From NCBI GenBank assembly GCA_900771035.1, contig CAAGML010000083.1, forward strand, positions 1-13,453: a stretch of 13,453 nt of DNA. Reading direction: 5' to 3'. The notes beneath the pieces are model-generated. The model had not been told where the DNA came from. It did not search any database and was given only the letters and a program-made list of their open reading frames with translations. A program made the translations under genes and the position numbers. The stretch comes from Bacteroidales bacterium. Its GTDB lineage: Bacteria; Bacteroidota; Bacteroidia; Bacteroidales; Paludibacteraceae. Below are positions 1 through 5,406 of this stretch, in pieces (positions within the stretch are counted from its first letter, which is position 1; each line of letters begins with the position of its first letter).

Positions 1-2
1 AC

Positions 3-187
3 GCTTATAACAAAATTGGGGGTGTTTTTTCCTAAATTTGTTTCCCCCCCCCCCCCCCCCCTCCCCAAGGAGGGGAATACCTTATAGGTAATGCCTTGTT
101 ACCCAGGGTTTATACCCTAGGCTGATTTATGTCGCGCCTACAGCGCTTTGAGTTTGCATACAAAGTTACCACACGAAACGTTATCAC
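3..187 (+). repeat. Long copy of a dispersed palindromic intergenic repeat (left copy)
   Basis: This stretch matches, in inverted orientation, positions 13093-13281. The best block, 121-155, matches the reverse complement of 13128-13162 at 33 of 35 bases. The CCCTCCCCAAGGAGG block and the CACACGAAACGT end are also shared. The copy contains small hairpins: CTCC/GGAG around 61-75, CCCAGGGT/ACCCTAGG at 102-121, and GCGC/GCGC at 134-146. Its ends (TTATAAC near 6-12 and CGTTATCA near 179-186) are weak inverted repeats of each other. Positions 150-184 also match the short copy at 4303-4338. There is no coding capacity. It is probably a REP/MITE-like non-autonomous element, possibly moved by a transposase encoded elsewhere; that part is inference. 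Confidence 0.75.
44..61. repeat. C18 homopolymer tract
   Basis: Eighteen consecutive C residues inside the left repeat copy. The equivalent place in the inverted copy (reverse complement of about 13217-13229) reads as C-runs interrupted by TA. The pure tract may therefore have arisen by loss of the interruption and expansion. Such tracts slip during replication and are also prone to sequencing or assembly length errors. No promoter or reading frame is placed to be switched by it within this window. Confidence 0.9.
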
Positions 188-406
188 TACATGCAAGTTC
201 CGAAGGAGCGACATAGTCTATGGCAGGGCGGAAGCCCTGTTATCATAGCAATATCAAAAAAACGCATTTCTGAGGCGTGCGCTATCTAAGCCACCCTGCT
301 AATGCCATCTTCCGGAACTTCCAGAACATCTGGAAAAGCGCAGCGTCCTATAGCCTTTAGAAAAACTGGTTACTTGCCATATTAGACCAACTTGCGAAAC
401 TTGAAC
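188..406. other. Non-coding intergenic stretch with several possible hairpins
   Basis: No convincing gene is seen here. Local inverted repeats include AAGTTCCG (195-202) with CGGAACTT (313-320). Another is CTATG + CAGGGC (218-229) with GCCCTG + CATAG (234-248) around a GGAA loop. A third is TTCCAGA with TCTGGAA (319-335). No Bacteroidetes-type promoter with correct spacing was found for it. It may be part of a decayed repeat or an unrecognised structured RNA. Confidence 0.4.
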
Positions 407-446
407 AAACACAGCACTCCCCAGTGAACTGAGGAGTGCTGTGTTT
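407..446 (-). terminator. Intrinsic terminator after the lipoprotein pair (possibly bidirectional)
   Basis: A perfect 14-bp stem pairs 407-420 with 433-446 around a 12-nt loop. It lies 17 nt past the stop codon of the 131-aa lipoprotein gene. Because the stem ends in AAAC/GTTT and the plus strand continues with further T residues, it could end transcription in either direction. Minus-strand genes are the only ones nearby. Confidence 0.8.
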
Positions 447-462
447 TTGTGGTTGGAAGGCG

Positions 463-858
463 TTATTGTATCCAATATCTATCGTTGTTCCAACAAACTG
501 CAGCTCCACCCTCTTCAATCATCAAGTGAAAAGTGTGTTCTGTAGGGTACACCATATATCCGTCTTTTTGTTTCAGCCTAATTATATAGTCATAGCCAAT
601 GACAGAACTTAGGGTGTATGTTTTTGTTACGTTTTTATTACCTTTTATTTCAAATTGGTCTGAATAACTGTGACTCTCGACAACAACAATGTAGGTGTCT
701 TCGCTTTGGTTACTGAACGTGATTTTTGCAGTGGTGACTTTTGCAGGTGGGTCATCGTGAGTTGAGTCATCTTGTGATTGAGGAGGATTGTTTTCTTTGC
801 ATCCTGCAAGGACGGCGATTACCGCAATGACGGTAAATAAATGCTTGAAATTTTTCAT
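463..858 (-). CDS. Small putative lipoprotein, function unknown (131 aa)
   Basis: The protein begins with a short charged region and a hydrophobic stretch, then the lipobox LAGC with the lipidated cysteine at residue 20. This is a typical signal peptidase II signal, so it should be a membrane-anchored lipoprotein. Residues 21-40 are a low-complexity linker rich in Asp, Pro, Gln and Ser. The remaining ~90 residues look like a compact beta-rich domain (alternating hydrophobic and polar residues, several Tyr and Thr, ending in a Trp-rich tail). No family was recognised. It is the second gene of a minus-strand pair, 19 nt after the 202-aa lipoprotein gene, with no promoter of its own in the gap. 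Transcription should stop at the hairpin just downstream. Confidence 0.75.
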   Translation of the reverse strand: MKNFKHLFTVIAVIAVLAGCKENNPPQSQDDSTHDDPPAKVTTAKITFSNQSEDTYIVVVESHSYSDQFEIKGNKNVTKTYTLSSVIGYDYIIRLKQKDGYMVYPTEHTFHLMIEEGGAAVCWNNDRYWIQ

Positions 859-877
859 ATTACATTAATGTTTAAGT

Positions 878-1486
878 TTAATAATCTTCTGGTGCGTACG
901 AACCGTCGTATATATCTATCGAGACAGAATTGTTCTTCCATGAGCTTGATACGCCGCATTCTATGCTTCCTTCGCCCATCCACTCCACGTTTAACATGGA
1001 TGAAGACCCGTTCATCATACTCAGCATTTCTGACCAGTCATCAGTCTCATAGTTTCCATCATCGAAAATATAGAAACCGACCTTCTGGTTTGAAGGCAAT
1101 TTACGACTCCTGCCGAAACATTTTACGAAATCAACGAATGAGCTGCGTTGCGTCATTGTTGCCTGCTGACCTGCACCTCGCAGTTCTGCTGAGATATAAT
1201 AAACAATGTCGTCTATGTCGGGATTTGATTCCAATTCGACGTGTTGGGTAACGTTATTCTCAGTCTTCTCGAACTCAAAATAGCCATCTTCGTGCGACAG
1301 GGTTACGAACCCTTTGTCATTCAGGTCGGCTTTCGAGGCTTGGATTGTCATACCGTCATAGGCTTCGATAGACTTGTAGAACTTCATAAGGTCATTCTCT
1401 TGGACCTGCACATCCTCATCTTTGGAACACCCTGAAAGGAGAATGCTGATTGCCAGAACGGCAAGAAAAAAGTTTTTTGTTTTCAT
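878..1486 (-). CDS. Putative lipoprotein, function unknown (202 aa)
   Basis: I place the start at the ATG ending at 1486. The reading frame is open further upstream to 1606, but that part overlaps a terminator-like hairpin and has no signal-like sequence. From 1486 the protein starts MKTKNFF, has a hydrophobic core, and reaches the lipobox LLSGC with Cys20 followed by SKDED, a normal lipoprotein signal. The mature part (~180 aa) is acidic, with a region rich in Asp, Glu and Ser near the C-terminus. No catalytic motif or family was recognised. It is first of a two-lipoprotein unit. The only promoter seen upstream is at 1692-1722, so a ~200-nt leader with a terminator-like hairpin precedes the gene and expression may depend on readthrough. 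Confidence 0.75.
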   Translation of the reverse strand: MKTKNFFLAVLAISILLSGCSKDEDVQVQENDLMKFYKSIEAYDGMTIQASKADLNDKGFVTLSHEDGYFEFEKTENNVTQHVELESNPDIDDIVYYISAELRGAGQQATMTQRSSFVDFVKCFGRSRKLPSNQKVGFYIFDDGNYETDDWSEMLSMMNGSSSMLNVEWMGEGSIECGVSSSWKNNSVSIDIYDGSYAPEDY

Positions 1487-1512
1487 AAGAGTTAAATATT
1501 TAGTTATTAAAT

Positions 1513-1590
1513 AAAAAAAGCGTGGACTCAATCCTCGCTTTTGAAAGGTATTTGGCGTAACCCGAAACATGCGATGAAATGAGCCCACGC
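1513..1590 (-). terminator. Terminator-like hairpin or attenuator upstream of the lipoprotein pair
   Basis: On the minus strand, 1590-1580 pairs with 1530-1520 in an 11-bp stem with one G-U wobble. The stem continues inward with a mismatched helix (TCATCGC against GCGAGGA). A run of seven U (complement of A 1513-1519) follows directly. The loop is large for a classical terminator (about 30 nt inside the inner helix), which suggests a structured RNA or a regulated attenuator. The next gene starts 26 nt downstream. Confidence 0.6.
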
Positions 1591-1685
1591 TACAAGACGT
1601 GAGCATTAATACTTCATCTCTTCATGTTTCTGAAAAATCGCCAAATTTTATCAAAAGAAGGGACTCTGTAAAATGCTATTTTTTA
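1513..1685 (-). ncRNA. Candidate ~170-nt small RNA or regulatory leader
   Basis: The span runs from the predicted start of the 1692-1722 promoter to the U-run at 1513. No good coding sequence with ribosome-binding context lies in it. The 3' half folds into the long hairpin described for 1513-1590, and the 5' half is A/U-rich. Either a free small RNA ends at the U-run, or this is the 5' leader of the lipoprotein genes with conditional termination. It was considered as 6S RNA, but the 5' and 3' ends do not pair. It was considered as tRNA, but no T-loop motif is present. Confidence 0.4.
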
Positions 1686-1691
1686 CGGCTG

Positions 1692-1722
1692 CAAAGGTAG
1701 GTATTTTTTTTGGCATTCGCAA
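1692..1722 (-). promoter_or_regulatory. Bacteroidetes-type promoter for leader RNA / lipoprotein pair
   Basis: On the minus strand the -7 element is TACCTTTG (1699-1692) and the -33 element is TTGC (1722-1719), separated by exactly 19 bp. Both fit the primary sigma factor consensus of Bacteroides (TTTG, 19-21 bp, TAnnTTTG). The start of transcription is expected near 1685. Confidence 0.75.
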
Positions 1723-1752
1723 GAGAAAATGGAGATTTTTTCCGTTTTTTTT

Positions 1753-1782
1753 GTTCGTACATCAAAACGGGTAGTTCGTACA
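1753..1782 (+). promoter_or_regulatory. 9-12-9 bp direct repeat, candidate LytTR binding site
   Basis: GTTCGTACA occurs exactly twice, at 1753-1761 and 1774-1782, with a 12-bp spacer and hence a 21-bp period (two helical turns). LytTR-family regulators are known to bind pairs of 9-bp direct repeats about 12-13 bp apart with a GTTN[AG][TG] core; both copies contain GTTCGT. The flanking three bases fit that consensus poorly. The site ends 16 bp before the -33 element of the plus promoter at 1799, a plausible activator position, and lies 30 bp upstream of the divergent minus promoter. A LytTR gene sits at 3333-3719. Confidence 0.5.
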
Positions 1783-1798
1783 ATGGAGCGCAAAATGC

Positions 1799-1829
1799 TT
1801 GGTGGAGTGCCTGAAAATGCCTAACTTTG
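1799..1829 (+). promoter_or_regulatory. Bacteroidetes-type promoter for the 199-aa gene
   Basis: The -33 element is TTGG (1799-1802), followed by a 19-bp spacer and the -7 element TAACTTTG (1822-1829). Transcription should start near 1836, giving a leader of about 65 nt before the ATG at 1901. The divergent minus promoter lies only 76 bp away, with the direct repeat between them. Confidence 0.75.
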
Positions 1830-1900
1830 CGGTGCTGACGGTCGGGAAGTGCTCGGCTTGTCGGCATACTGAGACAACCAATTAAACTAATGTTTTTTTC

Positions 1901-2500
1901 ATGGAAACTGAAATCATCACATTGAGGTTGATGCAGACCAGGTCTCTGCACCATCTCTGGCTCAGGCAGGCGGTGATGCCTGAGATGTCTTTGGACGAAG
2001 TGCTCGAAATCCTGCGTAAAAGTCCTGTAGAGGTCTGTTTCTACAGACGCGAAGACGACAAGACGAGTGGAAAAAGGCAACAGCGGATTGTGGTCAGGAT
2101 TAATAGTCATCTCTCGGTGGAAATCAAAAGCAGGGAATTTGTTTATGGCGAGGTGCGGTTGTTCTCTATTGGGGGAATACGGGAGGTTGTTACGCCTGTC
2201 GAATGTGGCGTGAACGTGATTAGTAGGGTCTGCCGTGTGGAATTGCTGAACTGGAGAAGTGTGGAAAATGCTGTGAATGGTGCTGAGTGCGAGTTGATTG
2301 AGGCGATTGCGGGGATGGATGTGAGTTATGCGATAGAGGAGAACGCTGATGTGCGCTTTGTGAGGAATTACCTTGAGCGGCGGATATGTGATGGCGACCT
2401 GCAGGCGGACGAGGTCAAGAAGGCGTTTAACAGGGTGGTGAACCCTGAGAAATATTGTGCAAATATTTCCCGTTATTCTGATTTAGACCACACTATGTAG
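1901..2500 (+). CDS. Hypothetical protein, function unknown (199 aa)
   Basis: A full-length gene with its own good promoter. I recognise no family. The protein has no signal peptide or membrane segment, so it should be cytoplasmic. The N-terminal 60 residues look helical (a segment starting MSLDEVLEILRKS). Residues ~45-100 look beta-rich, with alternating charged and hydrophobic residues. The C-terminal third is again helical and charged, with a segment starting DADEV-like repeats of acidic and basic residues. The ATG at 1901 begins METEIITLRLMQ; the next in-frame ATG codons (1931 and 1976) leave less of the helical start. Its 3' end overlaps the 3' end of the convergent membrane-protein gene by 28 bp, and no terminator separates them. 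The candidate LytTR site upstream suggests it may be a target of the LytTR regulator encoded opposite. Confidence 0.65.
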   Translation: METEIITLRLMQTRSLHHLWLRQAVMPEMSLDEVLEILRKSPVEVCFYRREDDKTSGKRQQRIVVRINSHLSVEIKSREFVYGEVRLFSIGGIREVVTPVECGVNVISRVCRVELLNWRSVENAVNGAECELIEAIAGMDVSYAIEENADVRFVRNYLERRICDGDLQADEVKKAFNRVVNPEKYCANISRYSDLDHTM

Positions 2501-3336
2501 TTGGCTGATTTCGGAAACTTGCGGGAAGACCAGTCTCCCAGCAGATTGACGTGCCCCTCCATGGTGTGATACCAGCCTTTTGCGTTTTTGGCACTTTGAA
2601 GGGATATCGCATGGGTGACCCCTATGTCGGTGAGAATCTGAGCAAAATCATAGAGTGAGCATCGTTCCCGACAGATGACCACGCAGGTGAGTCCCTCTTT
2701 TTTGCAAAGAGCGCGGCAGAGGAACTGTCCACGTAGTTCGTTCTTTATGATATGTCCGCAGTCAACCAATGTGCGCTGACGGAAAAAATATCCGCTGTCG
2801 TTGATGGCTTTCTCGAAAAACGGGGAACTTTCTGCCATTCCTATCGTCACCGAGTCGTTCGTGATGGCGCAGAACCCTTTTTTCGAGAGCCCGTTGCTGA
2901 CCAGTCTGCCGTTGCAGACGTATGCGCCTACTATCTTGTCGTGTTTGCCGGCGTCTGCGGCGGCAAGGCAGAGTACTATATTAGACGTGTCTCTGAGCAC
3001 ATCATAGCCAAGGCGTAGTTGCGGTTTTGCGTGTAGTGGAACGAAAAGTGTTATGGGTATGTCGTTTATCAAAGTGTCGAGCATGAGCAGATTGCCGTCG
3101 CTTTTTTTCGACAGAAGTGTGTTGACAATTGTCGTGTCGGTGGCTATGGGGGTGTCTATTTCCCTGTTTTCTTCTGTTGTTTCCTGTTTGCCGGTTATGG
3201 CTTTGCCGTCATTCCATGAATGATGATAACCCATGTGTATAAGAGCGATGACGATGGCGATTGCAGGGATGAGCAGCAGCCATTTCTTGTTGAAATGATG
3301 GTCGTCGTCGTAGAAATGTATTTCGTTGTCGTTCAT
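2473..3336 (-). CDS. Single-pass membrane protein with degenerate phosphodiester glycosidase-like domain; partner of the LytTR regulator (287 aa)
   Basis: An acidic, His-containing cytoplasmic tail (residues 1-18) precedes one transmembrane helix (about 19-35). A linker follows, then a ~200-residue outer domain. From about residue 90 the order of features resembles the phosphodiester glycosidase / DUF2233 (NAGPA-like) fold. There is an Ala-rich strand, a 'display' segment with GFCAITNDSVTIG, a YFFRQRTLVDCG segment, and near the end a YDFAQILTDIGVTHAISL helix-strand. In active family members the last strand leads into NALNLDGG; here the corresponding residues are THAISLQSAK, so the usual Asp-Gly-Gly is missing and enzymatic activity is doubtful. 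The gene start overlaps the LytTR gene stop (ATGA), implying translational coupling. A membrane partner encoded directly after a stand-alone LytTR regulator recalls LytTR regulatory systems, in which the membrane protein restrains the regulator. The family call is from memory of motif order, not from a search. Confidence 0.55.
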   Translation of the reverse strand: MNDNEIHFYDDDHHFNKKWLLLIPAIAIVIALIHMGYHHSWNDGKAITGKQETTEENREIDTPIATDTTIVNTLLSKKSDGNLLMLDTLINDIPITLFVPLHAKPQLRLGYDVLRDTSNIVLCLAAADAGKHDKIVGAYVCNGRLVSNGLSKKGFCAITNDSVTIGMAESSPFFEKAINDSGYFFRQRTLVDCGHIIKNELRGQFLCRALCKKEGLTCVVICRERCSLYDFAQILTDIGVTHAISLQSAKNAKGWYHTMEGHVNLLGDWSSRKFPKSANYIVWSKSE

Positions 3337-3719
3337 TTGTCAATAGCTTCTTTAAGTTTCGAAAGAGCCTCGTGGCTTGCTTCGAGTGTGTGAATGTTGT
3401 GAGCTCGGTCCATGAGGTGAAGTTCTGTTCTTGTGAGGTCTATTTTGTATAGGTATTGCAGATTGATAATATGGCTTCGGCCAATGCGGACAAGTTTTTT
3501 CCGGTCGTCGTTGTCTAACTTTTTTATGAGTTTGTCTATTTCTCCCAATTGTATTGTGATTACAGTCCCGATTGTTTTGTCAGGTTTGCCGGCAGGGTGG
3601 GGTGTGTTGTCAATCCAGAAGAAATAGGAATAGTTACCTTCAGCCTTGATGTAGAGCAGTTGGCTGATGCTGATTATTATGCTTTCTCGGGAATTATGGA
3701 TAATCAGTGAGTGTTCCAT
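3333..3719 (-). CDS. Stand-alone LytTR-type DNA-binding regulator (128 aa)
   Basis: Nearly the whole protein is one LytTR domain (about residues 12-125). Diagnostic stretches are ISQLLYIKAEGNYSYFF (19-34) and VRIGRSHIINLQYLYKI (77-93), typical of the LytR/AgrA DNA-binding fold. There is no receiver domain or membrane segment, so it is not a classical response regulator. The frame is open to 3782, but a perfect promoter -7 element lies at 3741-3748 within that extension, so the ATG at 3719 (MEHSLIIHN) is the likely start. The gene overlaps the following membrane-protein gene by 4 nt. Likely DNA targets are 9-bp direct repeats such as the pair at 1753-1782. Confidence 0.85.
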   Translation of the reverse strand: MEHSLIIHNSRESIIISISQLLYIKAEGNYSYFFWIDNTPHPAGKPDKTIGTVITIQLGEIDKLIKKLDNDDRKKLVRIGRSHIINLQYLYKIDLTRTELHLMDRAHNIHTLEASHEALSKLKEAIDK

Positions 3720-3740
3720 TGCGTGGAATGATTTAGGGTG

Positions 3741-3771
3741 CAAAGATATGGATTTTTTTCGGAATATGCAA
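3741..3771 (-). promoter_or_regulatory. Promoter of the LytTR-membrane protein operon
   Basis: On the minus strand, TTGC (3771-3768), a 19-bp spacer and TATCTTTG (3748-3741). The expected transcription start is near 3734, giving a leader of only about 15 nt before the ATG at 3719. This settles the start codon choice for the LytTR gene. Confidence 0.8.
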
Positions 3772-3782
3772 GAATCTGACAT

Positions 3783-3819
3783 AAAAAAAAGAGGTCTGCT
3801 GTATTTTTTGCAGACCTCT
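3783..3819 (-). terminator. Intrinsic terminator of the small-peptide transcript
   Basis: AGAGGTCTGC (3790-3799) pairs perfectly with GCAGACCTCT (3810-3819) around a 10-nt loop. On the minus strand the stem is followed by eight U (complement of A 3783-3790). It lies 27 nt past the stop of the acidic peptide gene and just upstream of the LytTR promoter, so it separates the two units. Confidence 0.9.
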
Positions 3820-3845
3820 GCGAGGTAATTGGTTGAGAATTACTA

Positions 3846-3947
3846 TTATTCTCTGCTATGCCAATACTCGTCGTTGTTTGGGTTTAGCTGATCACTATGA
3901 TTGTCTAAATCATCTTGTGTGTGTTCAGCATCTGTGTTCCATGACAT
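3846..3947 (-). CDS. Small acidic peptide, function unknown (33 aa)
   Basis: A short gene read directly on the minus strand from the ATG at 3947 to TAA at 3848-3846. The peptide starts MSWNTDAEHTQDD and ends in DEYWHSRE. It has nine Asp/Glu, one Arg and three His, no Cys, no hydrophobic segment and no signal peptide. It is the second gene in a ~350-nt transcription unit with its own promoter (4149-4179) and terminator (3783-3819). That layout is the main support for calling it real. The gap to the preceding peptide gene is 27 nt. It shows no recognisable homology; a partner of the basic peptide, a peptide precursor or a regulatory peptide are all possible. Confidence 0.55.
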   Translation of the reverse strand: MSWNTDAEHTQDDLDNHSDQLNPNNDEYWHSRE

Positions 3948-3974
3948 AATGGTTCGTTTTTTTAAGTTAAAACA

Positions 3975-4079
3975 TTACTTTCTTGGTAGGGAATTGGCTC
4001 TGCCTCCACCACTTGGGTTACCTGTTGTCGAAGGATAATTTCCACTTGGGCATTTGCTTCTGAACTTTACTGCTCTCAT
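3975..4079 (-). CDS. Small basic Gly/Ser-rich peptide, function unknown (34 aa)
   Basis: Read on the minus strand from the ATG at 4079 to TAA at 3977-3975. It starts MRAVKFRSKCPSGNYP and ends GGGRANSLPRK. It has four Arg and three Lys, no acidic residue, a single Cys at position 10, and a Gly/Ser/Asn/Pro-rich middle with two PSG(N/G) motifs. A purine-rich AAAGG sits 7-11 nt upstream of the start, within the leader. No signal peptide or membrane segment is seen. The lone Cys and flexible tail would suit a modified peptide, but no maturation enzyme is encoded nearby. Its charge is opposite to that of the next peptide in the same transcript. Confidence 0.55.
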   Translation of the reverse strand: MRAVKFRSKCPSGNYPSTTGNPSGGGRANSLPRK

Positions 4080-4148
4080 AATTGTTACCTTTAAATGGTT
4101 AATAAATAAAGATTGTTTTTTGAAAGAGAATTGTTCTTCTTTCGGGTG

Positions 4149-4179
4149 CAAAGTTAGTGGAAAATCATGATGTGTGCAA
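4149..4179 (-). promoter_or_regulatory. Promoter of the small-peptide unit
   Basis: On the minus strand, TTGC (4179-4176), a 19-bp spacer and TAACTTTG (4156-4149). It has the same geometry as the promoters at 1692, 1799 and 3741. The predicted transcription start is near 4142, leaving a leader of about 62 nt before the first peptide gene. Confidence 0.75.
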
Positions 4180-4278
4180 GAGATTTCTAACGGTATGTAT
4201 GTATCAGGTGGGTTAATGTTTGGATGAAATTGTTTGTCTTATGAAATGCGTTAAAAAAAAGGAAATGTGCGTTTTTGT

Positions 4279-4344
4279 GGCTCTATAACGTTTCGTGTGG
4301 ATGAGTTTGCATGAAAAGTAATACACACGAAACGTTATAAAGCC
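4279..4344 (+). repeat. Short hairpin copy of the dispersed repeat
   Basis: The 21-nt arms 4279-4299 and 4324-4344 pair at 20 of 21 positions, with the core TATAACGTTTCGTGTG and its complement, around a 24-nt loop. Positions 4303-4338 match 150-184 of the left long copy (GAGTTTGCAT, then a variable segment, then CACACGAAACGTTAT). The outer bases GGCTCTATAACG also appear at the edge of the right long copy (complement of 13269-13280). It lies between the peptide promoter and the terminator of the kbl operon, outside any gene. Confidence 0.8.
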
Positions 4345-4388
4345 AAAATAACTCATAGACACCCGTTGCGATGTGCGGCATCACACAC

Positions 4389-4422
4389 AAAAAAACAAGC
4401 CCAGCCATCACGGCTGAGCTTG
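4389..4422 (-). terminator. Intrinsic terminator of the DUF3276-kbl-threonine dehydrogenase operon
   Basis: On the minus strand, 4422-4412 pairs with 4406-4396 (CAAGCTCAGCC with GGCTGGGCTTG, one G-U wobble) around a 5-nt loop. A U7 run follows (complement of A 4389-4395). It lies about 30 nt past the dehydrogenase stop codon. Confidence 0.9.
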
Positions 4423-4451
4423 CCATCACAATAAGTATGAATAGATATTGA

Positions 4452-5402
4452 CTATTTTGCAAAGCGTTTTTTCAGTATTGTCAGCATATCGACGGTCATT
4501 GCGGCAAGGTCGTATTTAGGAGCGAAGCCCCACTCCTTGCGAGCGCAAGAGTCGTCCATCCAGTTTGGCCAACTGTCGGCGATTGACTGTTTGATAGGGT
4601 CTGGCTGATACTCCATCACGAAATCAGGGCAGTGTTTCTTGATTTCAGCGTAAATCTCTTCTGGAGTGAAGTGCATTGCCGTCACGTTGAACGAGTTGCG
4701 GTGAACAAGGTTCTTAGGGTCAGCCTCCATCAGGTTGATGGCTGCATTCAGAGCGTCAGGCATATACATCATGTCGAGCATTGTGTCAGGCTTCAATGGG
4801 CAGATGAACTTCTCGCCCTTGGCTGCTGCATAGTAAATCTCGACAGCATAGTCGGTCGTACCGCCGCCAGGCAGAGTCACATTGCTGATAAGGCCTGGAA
4901 AACGTACCGAACGTGCGTCAACGCCGAATCTCTTGAAATAGTAGTCAGAGAGCAACTCGCCGGTAACTTTCGTAACACCGTAGATTGTTCCAGGACGTTG
5001 GATGGTGTCTTGTGGCGTTCCATCAAGTGGGGTGGAAGGACCGAAAGCACCGATGGACGATGGCGTGAAGACTGCGCAGTTGAACAGACGTGCCGTCTCA
5101 AGGCAGTTCACCAACGAGCCTATACCCACGTTCCAACCGAGCATAGGGTTGAGCTCCGCTGTTGCCGAAAGGATTGCCGCAAGGTTGAAGATTGAGTCGA
5201 TGTTGTACTTCTTGACAGCCTCGATTATCTGGGTGATTTGCGTTGAGTCAATACGCTCGATAGGACCGCTCTCGTAAATCTCGCCCTTCAGCGGACGGAG
5301 GTCTGAGCAAATGACATTGTCGTTACCGTATTTCTCACGAAGCAGTTTTGTAAGCTCTGAGCCAATCTGTCCGCCTGCTCCTACGATTAAAATTCTTTTC
5401 AT
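4452..5402 (-). CDS. tdh: SDR-type L-threonine 3-dehydrogenase (NAD-dependent epimerase/dehydratase family), 316 aa
   Basis: Extended short-chain dehydrogenase fold. The NAD-binding GAGGQIG lies at residues 8-14, after MKRILIV. The acidic residue ending the second strand is in CSDLRPLKG (32-40), which favours NAD. The catalytic residues are Ser at 115/116 (TPSSIGAFG) and YGVTK at 141-145. This is the GalE-like L-threonine dehydrogenase type known from Bacteroidetes and Cupriavidus, not the zinc-dependent Tdh of E. coli. It would oxidise L-threonine to 2-amino-3-oxobutyrate in the cytoplasm. It lies 4 nt after kbl, whose product cleaves that intermediate with CoA to give glycine and acetyl-CoA, which strongly supports the substrate. 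The length is normal for the family and the gene looks intact. Confidence 0.88.
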   Translation of the reverse strand: MKRILIVGAGGQIGSELTKLLREKYGNDNVICSDLRPLKGEIYESGPIERIDSTQITQIIEAVKKYNIDSIFNLAAILSATAELNPMLGWNVGIGSLVNCLETARLFNCAVFTPSSIGAFGPSTPLDGTPQDTIQRPGTIYGVTKVTGELLSDYYFKRFGVDARSVRFPGLISNVTLPGGGTTDYAVEIYYAAAKGEKFICPLKPDTMLDMMYMPDALNAAINLMEADPKNLVHRNSFNVTAMHFTPEEIYAEIKKHCPDFVMEYQPDPIKQSIADSWPNWMDDSCARKEWGFAPKYDLAAMTVDMLTILKKRFAK

Positions 5403-5406
5403 TGCT

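Noticed and set aside
191-289. A 32-codon reading frame starting ATG CAA GTT in the left intergenic region
   Set aside because: No promoter with correct spacing, no ribosome-binding context, and it runs through a clear hairpin (218-248).
841-1435. Plus-strand open frames across the lipoprotein genes
   Set aside because: Antisense shadows of the two lipoprotein genes, without promoter or recognisable protein features.
1513-1590. tRNA or 6S RNA identity for the hairpin region
   Set aside because: No T-loop motif or anticodon arm for a tRNA, and the ends of the predicted ~170-nt RNA do not pair as 6S RNA requires.
1487-1606. N-terminal extension of the 202-aa lipoprotein to an ATG at 1606
   Set aside because: It would put 40 residues before a textbook lipoprotein signal and would read through the terminator-like hairpin.
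3720-3782. N-terminal extension of the LytTR protein to an ATG at 3782
   Set aside because: The -7 promoter element (3741-3748) and the predicted transcription start lie inside it.
4194-4223. Possible second LytTR site (TATGTATGT, 12 bp, AATGTTTGG) upstream of the small-peptide promoter
   Set aside because: The two halves differ from each other and the first half misses core bases; it is on the opposite strand relative to its promoter compared with the 1753 pair. Too weak to call.
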